From assembly GCF_900230285.1 (NCBI RefSeq), contig NZ_OCNK01000003.1, positions 682,001 to 746,000 on the forward strand: 64,000 bases of DNA. The letters are read 5' to 3'. Position numbers and translations under genes: made by a program. Each line of letters opens with the position of its first letter. The first letter of the stretch is position 1. Of the stretch, positions 1-7,491 are shown one piece after another. The stretch comes from Blastococcus haudaquaticus (GTDB taxonomy: Bacteria; Actinomycetota; Actinomycetes; Mycobacteriales; Geodermatophilaceae). The notes under the pieces were generated by a model, which worked only from the letters and a program-made list of their open reading frames with translations, was not told the origin of the DNA and searched no databases.

Positions 1-1341
1 GGCCAGAACATCTCGAACGTCAACACCGACGGGTACTCCAGGCAGCGGGTCGACCTGCAGTCCATCGGCGGCAGCGTGGTGCCGGCGTTCTACTCCACGA
101 GCTCGGGGATCGGCGCCGGCGTCAACGCCGACAACGTCATCCGCATCAGGGACGCGTTCCTCGAGGGGCGCGGCCACACCGAGCACGCCAACAGCGCGCG
201 GCTCACCGCGGAGACCGACGCCTACGAGCTGGTCGAGCAGGCGTTCCGCGAGCCGGGGACCACGGGCGTGCAGAACCTGATGGCGGACATGTGGCGCGGT
301 TGGCAGGACGTCGCCAACAGGCCGGAGGACGTCGCCGCCCGCGGACAGGTGCTCAAGCGCCTGGAGACGCTGGTCGGCGGTCTGCACTTCAGCAGCTCGC
401 AGCTGGACGGGCAGTGGCAGCAGAGCCGCGAGAACCTCGACGTCCTCGTCGACGACGTCAACGCCGCGGCCGACACCATCGCGCAGCTCAACACGGCCAT
501 CCTGCGCGCCAACCAGAGCGGGCTGCCCGCCAACGACCTGTCCGACCAGCGCGACGTGCTCATCATGAAGCTCGCCGACCAGGTGGGGGCGTCGGTGCGG
601 CCCCGCGAGGGCGGTGTCCTGGACGTCACCGTCGGCAGCATCACCCTCGTCTCCGGCGGAACGGCATCGAAGCTGGTCGTCGAGGGGACCACCGACCCGG
701 CCGACGCCACGGACGACCCACCCCGGATCGTGACCGCCGCCGGCTCGCTCAACGTCACCGTCGGGGGCACCGGCGGCGGACAGCTGCACGCCCTGGTCTC
801 GGTCCTCCCCACCTACCGGGCCCAGCTCGACGGCATCGCCGTGAAGCTGGCCACCGCGCTCAACGACGCGCACGGCAACGGCTTCGATCTCGACGGAGAC
901 CGCGGCGAGGACCTGATCGGCTCGACGAGCGGGCCGGTGACGGCATCCTCCATCACCGTCGTGATCACCGACCCGCGCAAGATCGCGGCATCGGCGATCG
1001 GTGCCGACGACGGCTCCGTCCCCGCGAACCTCGACCGCGGCAACGCCGACGCACTCGCCCAGCTGGGCAACGGCCCCGACTCGGTGGACTCCGCCTACCG
1101 CAAGATGATCGTCGAGCTCGGCGTCCAGTCGGCGGTCTCCCAGCGCAACCTCGGCATCCAGTCGGTGATCTCGGCGCAGGTCGATGCGTCCCGGGAGTCC
1201 GTCGCCGGGGTCAACCTCGACGAGGAGATGACCAACATGCTGTCCTTCCAGCACGCGTACTCGGCCGCCAGCCGGCTGGTCTCGACCATCGACGAGATGC
1301 TCGACGTCCTGATCAACCGCACCGGCCGCGTGGGGCTGTGA
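1..1341 (+). CDS. flgK: Flagellar hook-associated protein 1 FlgK (5' truncated by window edge)
   Basis: Forms the first hook-filament junction zone of the flagellum. The frame is open from base 1, and the visible 446 residues begin with GQNISNVNTDGYSRQ, the conserved FlgK/flagellar rod-hook N-terminal motif, so only a short N-terminal piece is missing. A helical region around residues 100-180 and the C-terminal SGVNLDEEMTNMLSFQ-like helix (here VAGVNLDEEMTNMLSFQHAY) are typical. The stop at 1339-1341 is followed 5 bases later by flgL, so the two are probably co-transcribed. The rest of the flagellar cluster should lie upstream of the window. Confidence 0.95.
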   Translation, partial: GQNISNVNTDGYSRQRVDLQSIGGSVVPAFYSTSSGIGAGVNADNVIRIRDAFLEGRGHTEHANSARLTAETDAYELVEQAFREPGTTGVQNLMADMWRGWQDVANRPEDVAARGQVLKRLETLVGGLHFSSSQLDGQWQQSRENLDVLVDDVNAAADTIAQLNTAILRANQSGLPANDLSDQRDVLIMKLADQVGASVRPREGGVLDVTVGSITLVSGGTASKLVVEGTTDPADATDDPPRIVTAAGSLNVTVGGTGGGQLHALVSVLPTYRAQLDGIAVKLATALNDAHGNGFDLDGDRGEDLIGSTSGPVTASSITVVITDPRKIAASAIGADDGSVPANLDRGNADALAQLGNGPDSVDSAYRKMIVELGVQSAVSQRNLGIQSVISAQVDASRESVAGVNLDEEMTNMLSFQHAYSAASRLVSTIDEMLDVLINRTGRVGL

Positions 1342-1346
1342 TCTGA

Positions 1347-2240
1347 ATGCGCATCACGCAGAAGGCCGTCACCCTCACCAGCCTGCAGGGGCTCAACCGC
1401 AACCTCGACCAGTTCGGCAAGCTGCAGGAGCAGCTCACCTCCGGTCGCCTCATCAACGCACCGTCGGACTCGCCGACCGGCACCAACAAGGCGATGCAGA
1501 CGCGGTCGGAGCAGGCCGCCGTCGAGCAGTACGCCCGGAACATCTCCGACGCCGACAGCTGGCTGTCGATCACCGACTCCACGCTGCAGAACATGCTCGG
1601 CGTCGTCCGGCGCGTGCGTGACCTGACCGTGCAGGGGGCCAGCACCGGCACCTCGTCGGAGGCCAGCCGTCGGGCGCTGGCGACGGAGGTCGAGTCGCTG
1701 CGGGAGAGCCTGCTCGGCATGGCGAACACCAACATCCAGGGTCGCCCGATCTTCGGCGGGATCACCACGGGCACGAAGGCCTACGACGGCGTCACCGGCG
1801 CGTACCTGGGCATGACCGCGCCCGGGGGCGACGTCCTGCGGCGGGTGTCGGCCACCGAGGAGGTGCGCGTCGACATGACCGGTCCCGAGGTGTTCGGGCC
1901 GGCCGGTGGGGACGACCTGTTCGCCGTGGTCGCGCGCATCGCCGATGACCTGGTCAACGACCCCGAGGCGCTCGGACAGGGGCTCGACGACCTGGACGTG
2001 GCGATGAAGCGGATGCTCGGCGGCGTCGCCGACGTCGGCGCCCGGTCGGCCCGCGTCGACCGGGAGATGCAGATCAACAGCGACCTCGCGCTGATGCTGG
2101 AGACGCAGCTCGGCGAGGTGGAGGCGGTGGACCTGCCCGGCACGCTCATGCGGCTGAAGATGCAGGAGGTCGGCTACCAGGCGGCCCTGCAGGCGACGGC
2201 GAAGGCCATCTCCCCGACGCTGATGGACTACCTGCGGTGA
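1347..2240 (+). CDS. flgL: Flagellar hook-associated protein 3 FlgL
   Basis: Second hook-filament junction protein, of the flagellin superfamily. The 297 residues match the family length. The N-terminal coiled helix (MRITQKAVTLTSLQGLNRNL, then LQEQLTSGRLINAPSDSPTG) is the flagellin/FlgL D0-D1 signature, and the C-terminal helix ends in LQATAKAISPTLMDYLR. It starts 5 bases after flgK and precedes fliW and csrA, the same order as in Bacillus subtilis (flgK-flgL-yviE-fliW-csrA-hag). No flagellin gene follows here, and the flagellin is presumably outside the window. Confidence 0.94.
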   Translation: MRITQKAVTLTSLQGLNRNLDQFGKLQEQLTSGRLINAPSDSPTGTNKAMQTRSEQAAVEQYARNISDADSWLSITDSTLQNMLGVVRRVRDLTVQGASTGTSSEASRRALATEVESLRESLLGMANTNIQGRPIFGGITTGTKAYDGVTGAYLGMTAPGGDVLRRVSATEEVRVDMTGPEVFGPAGGDDLFAVVARIADDLVNDPEALGQGLDDLDVAMKRMLGGVADVGARSARVDREMQINSDLALMLETQLGEVEAVDLPGTLMRLKMQEVGYQAALQATAKAISPTLMDYLR

Positions 2241-2277
2241 TGTCCGGCCGTGCAGCACCGGCCGGACGTCCGGGCGG

Positions 2278-2766
2278 GTGCTCACCGTGACGCCGGCAGC
2301 CGCCGTCCTGGCCGAACGCGCGCACGCCCCCGCGCCCGCAGCGGCCCCGACGGCCGTCGTCGTTCCTGCCCCGGCGGTGCAGGTGCTCACGCTCGTGGAC
2401 CCGCTCCCCGGGTTCCCGGACCACCGGGACTACGTCCTCGTCCCCGCCGAGGAGAGCGGCCGGTTGTCCTGGCTGCAGGCGGTGGCGCCGGACGGGCCCC
2501 GGTTCCTCGCCGTCGCGGCGGGGGTCTTCTTCCCGGACTACGCCCCGAGCGTGCCCGGCGCCGTCGCCCTGTCGCTCGGCCTGGACGGCCTGGACGACAT
2601 CGCCACGGTGCAGCTCTACTGCGTGGTGTCGGTCCCGGACGGCGACGTGTCGGCCGCGACCGCCAACCTCCGTGCCCCCGTGGTGGTGAACCCGGCCACC
2701 CACCGGGCCTGCCAGGTGGTCCTGACCGGTTCCGACCATCCCATCAGGCGGCCACTCCGCCGATAA
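2278..2766 (+). CDS. fliW: Flagellar assembly factor FliW
   Basis: FliW binds flagellin and antagonises CsrA, so flagellin translation follows filament assembly. From about residue 33 the protein shows the FliW core: a strand VQVLTLVDPLPGFPDHRDYVLV, then LSWLQAVAPDGPRFLAV and FFPDYAPSVPG. At 162 aa it is slightly longer than most FliW proteins because of an Ala/Pro-rich N-terminus. There is no clear ribosome site before GTG 2278, so translation may start at GTG 2287 or later. The stop codon TAA (2764-2766) is part of a GCCGATAA octamer (2759-2766). csrA follows after 92 bases. Confidence 0.85.
   Translation: MLTVTPAAAVLAERAHAPAPAAAPTAVVVPAPAVQVLTLVDPLPGFPDHRDYVLVPAEESGRLSWLQAVAPDGPRFLAVAAGVFFPDYAPSVPGAVALSLGLDGLDDIATVQLYCVVSVPDGDVSAATANLRAPVVVNPATHRACQVVLTGSDHPIRRPLRR
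2759..2766 (+). promoter_or_regulatory. GCCGATAA octamer, possible sigma-28 type -10 box before csrA
   Basis: The octamer GCCGATAA is the -10 consensus of FliA/WhiG-type (sigma-28) promoters. It sits about 93 bases before the csrA start. I see no good -35 TAAA at the expected spacing, and the box overlaps the fliW stop codon, so it may be coincidental. It shares the string CGATAACTGC with the box at 3240. Confidence 0.35.
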
Positions 2767-2858
2767 CTGCTGACAGCGGCTGTGCGATGGTGCAGCCGCG
2801 CCGCCCGCCTGCCGGGCATCGCCAAGGACGGCTCACACACACCCATGGAGGGGTACTC

Positions 2859-3134
2859 GTGCTCACACTCACCCGCAGCGTCGGCGAGACGATCCGGATC
2901 GGCGACGACATCGAGGTCCATGTCGTCGAGGTCCGCGGTGGCACCGTCCGCCTCGGCTTCAAGGCCCCCCGCGAGGTCACGATCCACCGCGAGGAGGTCT
3001 ACCGGCAGATCGCCGAGGCCAACCTCCTCGCGGCGCAGGTGACGGCCGACAGCCTCGGTGCACTCGCCGCGTTCGCGCCGTCCTCCGCTGCCACCGAGGT
3101 CGCCGGGGACCACTCCGAGGATGCGCCCGCCTGA
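2859..3134 (+). CDS. csrA: Carbon storage regulator CsrA
   Basis: RNA-binding translational regulator; in FliW-containing bacteria it represses flagellin mRNA until FliW sequesters it. The GTG start at 2859 is chosen because GGAGG (2847-2851) lies 7 bases upstream and the product then begins VLTLTRSVGETIRIGDDIEV, matching the family from residue 1. KAPREVTIHREEVY contains the conserved Arg that contacts the GGA of target RNAs. At 91 aa it has about 25 extra C-terminal residues, a tail also seen in other long CsrA proteins. The ribosome site itself carries a GGA, so autoregulation is possible. Confidence 0.95.
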   Translation: MLTLTRSVGETIRIGDDIEVHVVEVRGGTVRLGFKAPREVTIHREEVYRQIAEANLLAAQVTADSLGALAAFAPSSAATEVAGDHSEDAPA

Positions 3135-3218
3135 CACATCTGCACGGGCGGAACCCCTGCCTTGTTGGCACTCGCTGCCGATGTGTCGCGGCGGCGCGGT
3201 CCCGACTCCACGACACGG

Positions 3219-3247
3219 GCAAGTTCTGCCGAACTACCCGGCGATAA
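3219..3247 (+). promoter_or_regulatory. Possible sigma-28 type promoter before the 158-aa gene
   Basis: GGCGATAA (3240-3247) is one mismatch from the FliA/WhiG -10 box GCCGATAA. Upstream, AAGTT (3221-3225) resembles part of the TAAAGTTT -35 region with a spacer about two bases longer than in E. coli. The box lies in the 201-base gap after csrA and would give a leader of roughly 80 bases. The string CGATAACTGC is shared exactly with the box before csrA. Inference from motif only. Confidence 0.4.
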
Positions 3248-3335
3248 CTGCGTATGACACGGCGAGTGTTGTGCCCCTGGTTGCCGAACACATAGGGCAG
3301 ATTTCTCCCCAAGCAAGTGACAGGGGGCGATCAGC

Positions 3336-3812
3336 ATGGAACACAGTGCAATCAACGCACAGTCCGAGCAGGGCGAGCCGGAGTCGGTGGTCGTCCACGT
3401 GCAGCTGCGGCCGCGCCGGGGGGCTACCCGCCGGTGCCTGGCCGCGCTCGCCGCGCTCGCGGCCGAGCACGAAGAGGTCTCCTTCGCCGTCACCGGCCTG
3501 AGCAAGGACGACCGCGTGGTCCGCGTGACCGTGGGTGTCGACCTCGGCCCCCGCACGGCCGTGGCGAAGTTCTCGCCGCAGGCCCAGGCCGCGTACGCCT
3601 TCGTCAGCGCCATCTTCGCGTCGCTGTACGACCACATGCCGGTCTACACGGCCGAGCCCAGCGGTGCCGAGCGCGCCGCCGCGGCGACCCTGCTCGAGAC
3701 GGCGGGCGCCGGCGCCTCTGCGGCCGACGTCCTCGAGGTGCTGCCGGCGACGTCGGCATCCCTCGTCCCCTCGCCCCGCGTGGCGGGTCCCGGGGAACGC
3801 ATCCCGGCCTGA
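3336..3812 (+). CDS. Unrecognised 158-aa protein in the flagellar regulatory segment
   Basis: I do not recognise a family. ATG 3336 is preceded by AGGGGG. The protein is soluble, with no signal peptide or membrane segment. Residues 18-90 alternate predicted strands and helices (VVVHVQLRPRRGATRR, a long Ala/Leu helix, then VVRVTVGVDLG), suggesting a small alpha/beta fold. The C-terminal third is Ala-rich and probably flexible. It lies between csrA and the sigma-like gene, all on the same strand, with 65 bases to the next start. A role linked to the sigma-like protein or flagellar control is a positional guess. Confidence 0.7.
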   Translation: MEHSAINAQSEQGEPESVVVHVQLRPRRGATRRCLAALAALAAEHEEVSFAVTGLSKDDRVVRVTVGVDLGPRTAVAKFSPQAQAAYAFVSAIFASLYDHMPVYTAEPSGAERAAAATLLETAGAGASAADVLEVLPATSASLVPSPRVAGPGERIPA

Positions 3813-3877
3813 CGGCCGCTCCTCGCTTCCGGGCCCCTTCCCCGGGTCCGTCCTTCCCCGTAGTGCCAGGAGTTCCG

Positions 3878-5008
3878 GTGTCCCACAACGCTTCTCTTCC
3901 GTCTGCTTCTGCTTCCTTCGCCACCGCCACGACCGCGACCGACAGCCGCGCCCGTGCCCGCCAGCCGCTCGTCTTCGGCGGCATCCCCGAGGCCGAGGGC
4001 TGGGCCTTGGCACCCATCGCGCCCCGCGACCGCGTGCACTTCCGCGTGGACCACGAACTGCCGCTCGCGGAGTTCCGCGCCGATCTGCCCGACGGCGTCA
4101 CCGCCACCTACGACCAGGGGGACGGCCTCTACCGGGTCGACGGCGCCTGCGGCTCCGCCGCGATGCTGGCCGACTGGATCCGCGCCTGGGCCGCCCGGCA
4201 CGGCTCGTCGACGATCGGCCTGCGGGCCGAGACCGACGTGCGCCGCCGCGCGCCGCGCGACCTGCCCGCCGACTTCCTGGCCGACCTGTGCCGGCACTAC
4301 GGGCCGGTGAGCCTCAAGCGCCTGCAGCGGAACATGAGCACCATCCGGCTGCACCTGCCCGACCCGGACGACCTCGGCCAGCAGGTGTTCGAGTGGGTGC
4401 TCAAGGCGGTCGCGCAGTACGACGAGACCAAGGGCGTCCCGTTCGGCGCGTTCCTCGCCACCCAGCTGTCGAAGTGGGTGCACGACCTGGGCCGCAACGC
4501 CCACGGGCGCACCGCCGCCGACACCGAGCACAAGCAGCAGAAGGCGATCGCCGCCTTCATCGCCGAGCACCAGCGGCGTCCCAGCGAGAAGGAGCTCGCG
4601 GCCTACATGGGCCAGAGCGTGGCCACGCTGCGCCGGAACTCCCAGACCGTGGCGACGCTCAATGGCCTGCGCAACCTGCAGTCCCTCGACGGCGGCCCCG
4701 ACGCGACCGAGATCCTGCTGCCGGACTCCTCCGAGGCGCCCGACGAGATCATGGGGGAGGCGGAGCAGACGCTGCTCTCGCACGCCCTCACCGCCGCGTG
4801 CGCCCCCGACCCGGACGCGCGCCGCGACCAGCGCGCCGGTCAGCCCAACGTGCTCGGCTGGGCGACCTGGTACCTGACGACGTGGGGCGGGCAGACCAAG
4901 ACCCAGCTGTCGCAGGACCTCAACACGTCGGTGCGGAACATGAACGTGTACGCCGACCGCGTGGAGCAGGCCCTCAAGTCCCGCCTCGCCGAACTCGCCG
5001 ACCAGTAG
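3878..5008 (+). CDS. Divergent sigma-70-family-like protein
   Basis: Probable RNA polymerase sigma factor or sigma-derived regulator. GTG 3878 is chosen because AGGAG (3868-3872) precedes it; a longer open frame back to 3317 only overlaps the previous gene. Residues 162-206 read like sigma region 2 (DDLGQQVFEWVLKAVAQYD, then KGVPFGAFLATQLSKWVHDL). Residues about 214-262 resemble region 3 with an EHQRRPSEKELAAYMG stretch, and residues about 290-372 could be region 4 (LSQDLNTSVRNMNVYADRVE). About 160 N-terminal residues match nothing I know. By length (376 aa) and content it is not a standard FliA or WhiG. It ends in the hairpin at 5002-5038. Confidence 0.65.
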   Translation: MSHNASLPSASASFATATTATDSRARARQPLVFGGIPEAEGWALAPIAPRDRVHFRVDHELPLAEFRADLPDGVTATYDQGDGLYRVDGACGSAAMLADWIRAWAARHGSSTIGLRAETDVRRRAPRDLPADFLADLCRHYGPVSLKRLQRNMSTIRLHLPDPDDLGQQVFEWVLKAVAQYDETKGVPFGAFLATQLSKWVHDLGRNAHGRTAADTEHKQQKAIAAFIAEHQRRPSEKELAAYMGQSVATLRRNSQTVATLNGLRNLQSLDGGPDATEILLPDSSEAPDEIMGEAEQTLLSHALTAACAPDPDARRDQRAGQPNVLGWATWYLTTWGGQTKTQLSQDLNTSVRNMNVYADRVEQALKSRLAELADQ

Positions 5009-5038
5009 GGGCCGAAATGGCCACTTTGGCCCTACTGG
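5002..5038. terminator. Bidirectional hairpin between convergent genes, contains repeat copy 1
   Basis: The arms CCAGTAGGGGCC (5002-5013) and GGCCCTACTGG (5028-5038) pair with one bulged G. They surround GAAA-TGGCCA-CTTT, which can itself fold. Both TAG stop codons (5006-5008 on plus, 5032-5034 on minus) lie inside the stem. It is well placed to end both convergent transcripts. Bases 5018-5033 recur at 5954-5969. Confidence 0.7.
5018..5033 (+). repeat. 16-bp direct repeat TGGCCACTTTGGCCCT, copy 1
   Basis: Exact match to bases 5954-5969 in the same orientation. The two copies bound a segment of about 936 bases holding only the DUF559-like gene. This copy is part of a terminator-like hairpin. 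Confidence 0.85.
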
Positions 5039-5895
5039 GGCCGCGCGAGTTCGGCGCGGATCCGCTGGACCACGCCGACCAGGTCACGTAGGTCTGCTGC
5101 ACTGAGCCGGATGACTCGCCACCCGGCTGCGATCAGCCGTGCGATGCGCTCGTCGTCGCGGACGATCTGGGTGCCCTCGAAGTGGTAGGCACCCTCGTAC
5201 TCGATGGCCAGGCGCGCCTCCGGGAAGGCGAGGTCGACCCGTCCCAGCAGGACGCCGTCGACCCGCACCTCGTACTGGGGCACCGGAGACAGTCCGGCCA
5301 GTACGCATGCAACTCGCACGCGCGACTCGGGCGCCGACTCGGCCCGTGGGTCTACGAGCGGGATGGCTCGCCTGACCTTGGCGACTCCCCACCGCCCCGC
5401 GCCGTCGCACACCATGGCCTGGAGCAGAGGCAGTCGGACGCTGCCGGCGCGCACCATCGCGTCCAACGCCGCGACGGCGGTGCCGACGGGTTCCAGAGCG
5501 GCCACGTCCCACGCCGTCCGCAGGGCCGACGTGACCGGGACGGCGTCCCGCTCCTCAACCTCGGCCGCGTCGAGCAGCGTTCTGTGGACCATCGTTCCCC
5601 GAGGGCCTCTCCACTCGACGTCCGCCGGTCGCAGGACGGTGACCGGGTCGTGCGGTGCGGCGAACGGGGCTCCGTGCCACGCTGCCGCGGAGTGGCCTCC
5701 GATCGCCGTGCCCCCCGGAAGGAGCAGTGCGACGCCCCGACAGCGCAGCCGGTGGTCGAACGACAGACCCGGGTCGGCGTACACACCCTGGACGAGGCGT
5801 CGGAAGCCGCGCTCGCGCAGCTGCTTTCGCGTGATCACTCCCTCGGCTATCGCGTGGCTGCCGATGAAGACCCCGGTCAGGTGGCGGATGGACAC
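5032..5895 (-). CDS. DUF559-type endonuclease-like protein with AbiEi-like N-terminus
   Basis: The GTG at 5895 is chosen because the product then starts at the natural domain edge; a longer frame to 6039 runs through the repeat and the next gene's stop. In the 287-aa product, the N-terminal 50 residues (HAIAEGVITRKQLRERGFRR, then GVYAD) look like the winged helix of AbiEi-type antitoxin/DUF559 proteins. The C-terminal part has a PD-(D/E)XK-like core: D221 in LLGRVDLAFPE and E232 in AIEYEG, as in Vsr/DUF559 nucleases. The substrate and real activity are unknown, and such genes are common, variably present accessory genes in actinobacteria. It is flanked by the 16-bp repeat. Confidence 0.75.
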   Translation of the reverse strand: MSIRHLTGVFIGSHAIAEGVITRKQLRERGFRRLVQGVYADPGLSFDHRLRCRGVALLLPGGTAIGGHSAAAWHGAPFAAPHDPVTVLRPADVEWRGPRGTMVHRTLLDAAEVEERDAVPVTSALRTAWDVAALEPVGTAVAALDAMVRAGSVRLPLLQAMVCDGAGRWGVAKVRRAIPLVDPRAESAPESRVRVACVLAGLSPVPQYEVRVDGVLLGRVDLAFPEARLAIEYEGAYHFEGTQIVRDDERIARLIAAGWRVIRLSAADLRDLVGVVQRIRAELARPQ

Positions 5896-5946
5896 CCGGG
5901 CAGGGTGCCGCGTGCCGGCCCGCTCCCGCTGTCGTCGTCCACAGGG

Positions 5947-5969
5947 GCACAAGTGGCCACTTTGGCCCT
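5947..5969. repeat. 16-bp direct repeat copy 2 with AAGTGGCCACTT palindrome
   Basis: TGGCCACTTTGGCCCT (5954-5969) repeats bases 5018-5033. Here the palindrome is wider: AAGTGGCCACTT (5951-5962) is perfect. It lies just past the stop of the beta-propeller gene (5975, minus strand), where it could act as that gene's terminator. Confidence 0.7.
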
Positions 5970-5974
5970 TCGGG

Positions 5975-7279
5975 TCAGCGCCAGGCGCGGAGGACGTCGC
6001 GGGCGACGACGCCCTCCCGCACGCGCTGGGGGTGGTCACCCACGTCGATCGTGGTGATCGTCTCCGCCGTGTCGTAGTCGATGACGACGACCTGGTCGGT
6101 CCCGCTCACCGACACCCAGCACTCGTCGCCGTAGACCCCGTTGGTCGACCAGTAGGGCTTCTCGCCGACCTCGACCAGCCGGTGCTCCTCGGTCTCGCGG
6201 TCGATGATGGCCGCGTAGCCGTCCATGGTCCCGGCGGCGCACAGCGTCGTCCCCGCGGGGTTCATGGCCATGCCGTGGTGCGCGGAGTCGAGCACGTACC
6301 GCTCGCGCGGCTCCGTCGTCCGCCTGGGCAGGTCGACCACCCGCGTCACCGCGCCGACGGACGGCTCGCCGTCGTAGCCGGTGGCGCCGTCGAGATCGGC
6401 GGCCTGGGTGTCGAACTCGATCCAGCCGTGGAAGAACGACACCTGCAGGTACACGAACCGCTCGTCTGGGGCCAGCGCCATCGGGCGGACCGCCGAGGCC
6501 ATGCCGGGGTAGCCCGCCTCGGCCAGTTCCTGGCCCATGTCCCAGCGCGACTCCACGGTGAGGCCGTCGGTGCGCACGATCTGGAAGTACCGCTCGCCCT
6601 TCAGGGTGTCGTAGGCCTGGCGGAGGACCGGCCGGTCGGTCGGCGTGTAGACGCGGCCGATGCTGGCGTGGAACACCCGCTCGCCGTCCCGGGTGTAGTT
6701 GTTCTCGTGCGGGCTGTCGCCGCTCGGGAACTCGCCGGTCTTGGCGCCGGTGCGGATGTCGAGCTCGTGCACCTTGTTGGCGGTCGAGTCGCTCACCAGC
6801 AGCCGCTCGCCGTCGGGGGACACCCCCATGTGGTCGGAGCGGTAGCCCTCCATCGCGAAGCGCCAGACGATCCGGCCGCTGGCGAGGTCGATCCCCACGA
6901 CGTCGGCGAAGCTGGGGCGGCTCACCGCGAGCAGCCGGCCGTCGTGGGTGGTGAACATGTCGTCGGTGTACTGCGCGTGGCCCTCGCCGATCGCGACCTG
7001 GATGGCGAGGTAGAACGCCAGCTTGTCGGGCCGGCTCAGTATCTCCGCCATCCGCTGGCGCCGGTCGGGGATGGTGTCGATGGTGCGGATCGGCGCGTGC
7101 GTCCGGGCGTCGACGACGGTCGCCGTCCCGTCCCAGTTGTTGCCGACGAACATGACCGCCCGCGAGGAGCCGCCTCCTCCGCCGCCACCTCCCTGGGCCG
7201 CTGCCTGCGTGGTGAGGGCCCCGGTGGTGAGGGCGGCGGCCAGAGCGATGGCGGGGGCGAGGACGGCGATGCGGCGCAT
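5975..7279 (-). CDS. Secreted YncE-like beta-propeller protein
   Basis: ATG 7279 is chosen over an upstream in-frame ATG because it opens a clear Sec signal peptide (MRRIAVLAPAIALAAALTTG, with a cleavage region TTQAAAQ), followed by a poly-Gly linker. The mature part carries repeated propeller blades such as TATVVDARTHAPIRTID, HMGVSPDGERLLVSDSTANKVHELDI and DQVVVIDYDTAETITTIDV, the YVTN/YncE pattern. At 434 aa it would fit about seven blades. Its substrate is unknown; members bind ligands or carry redox domains, and no heme or PQQ motif is visible. It stands alone, with 212 bases to the divergent gene at 7492. Confidence 0.8.
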   Translation of the reverse strand: MRRIAVLAPAIALAAALTTGALTTQAAAQGGGGGGGGSSRAVMFVGNNWDGTATVVDARTHAPIRTIDTIPDRRQRMAEILSRPDKLAFYLAIQVAIGEGHAQYTDDMFTTHDGRLLAVSRPSFADVVGIDLASGRIVWRFAMEGYRSDHMGVSPDGERLLVSDSTANKVHELDIRTGAKTGEFPSGDSPHENNYTRDGERVFHASIGRVYTPTDRPVLRQAYDTLKGERYFQIVRTDGLTVESRWDMGQELAEAGYPGMASAVRPMALAPDERFVYLQVSFFHGWIEFDTQAADLDGATGYDGEPSVGAVTRVVDLPRRTTEPRERYVLDSAHHGMAMNPAGTTLCAAGTMDGYAAIIDRETEEHRLVEVGEKPYWSTNGVYGDECWVSVSGTDQVVVIDYDTAETITTIDVGDHPQRVREGVVARDVLRAWR

Positions 7280-7491
7280 GGAGGGTCTCCCGGCTCGGTC
7301 GGCTTCGGGATGGGAACGCGCGAGCGACGCCACGGTTACGCAGCCGTGTCATCGACCGGGCGCGGAAATGCTGCTCGGAAGGGTCCATCCCGGTCCGGCG
7401 CTGCCGATATCCACCACGTGACCGCCCGCACCGACCTCCGCCGCGGCACGGTGCGCTGTGCTGCCGGAGTCCGCGGCCGGACGGTCGCTGC

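Noticed and set aside
3317-3877. Upstream 187 codons of the sigma-like frame as part of that protein
   Set aside because: They overlap the 158-aa gene in another frame, are Arg/Gly/Ala-rich and have no ribosome site, whereas GTG 3878 has AGGAG.
5009-5970. Insertion sequence or transposon around the DUF559 gene
   Set aside because: No transposase, no terminal inverted repeats and no target duplication beyond the palindromic element; kept only as a possible cassette.
7398-7410. GCCGATAT near 7402 as another sigma-28 box
   Set aside because: Last base differs, no -35 match, and it is about 85 bases from the nearest plus-strand start.
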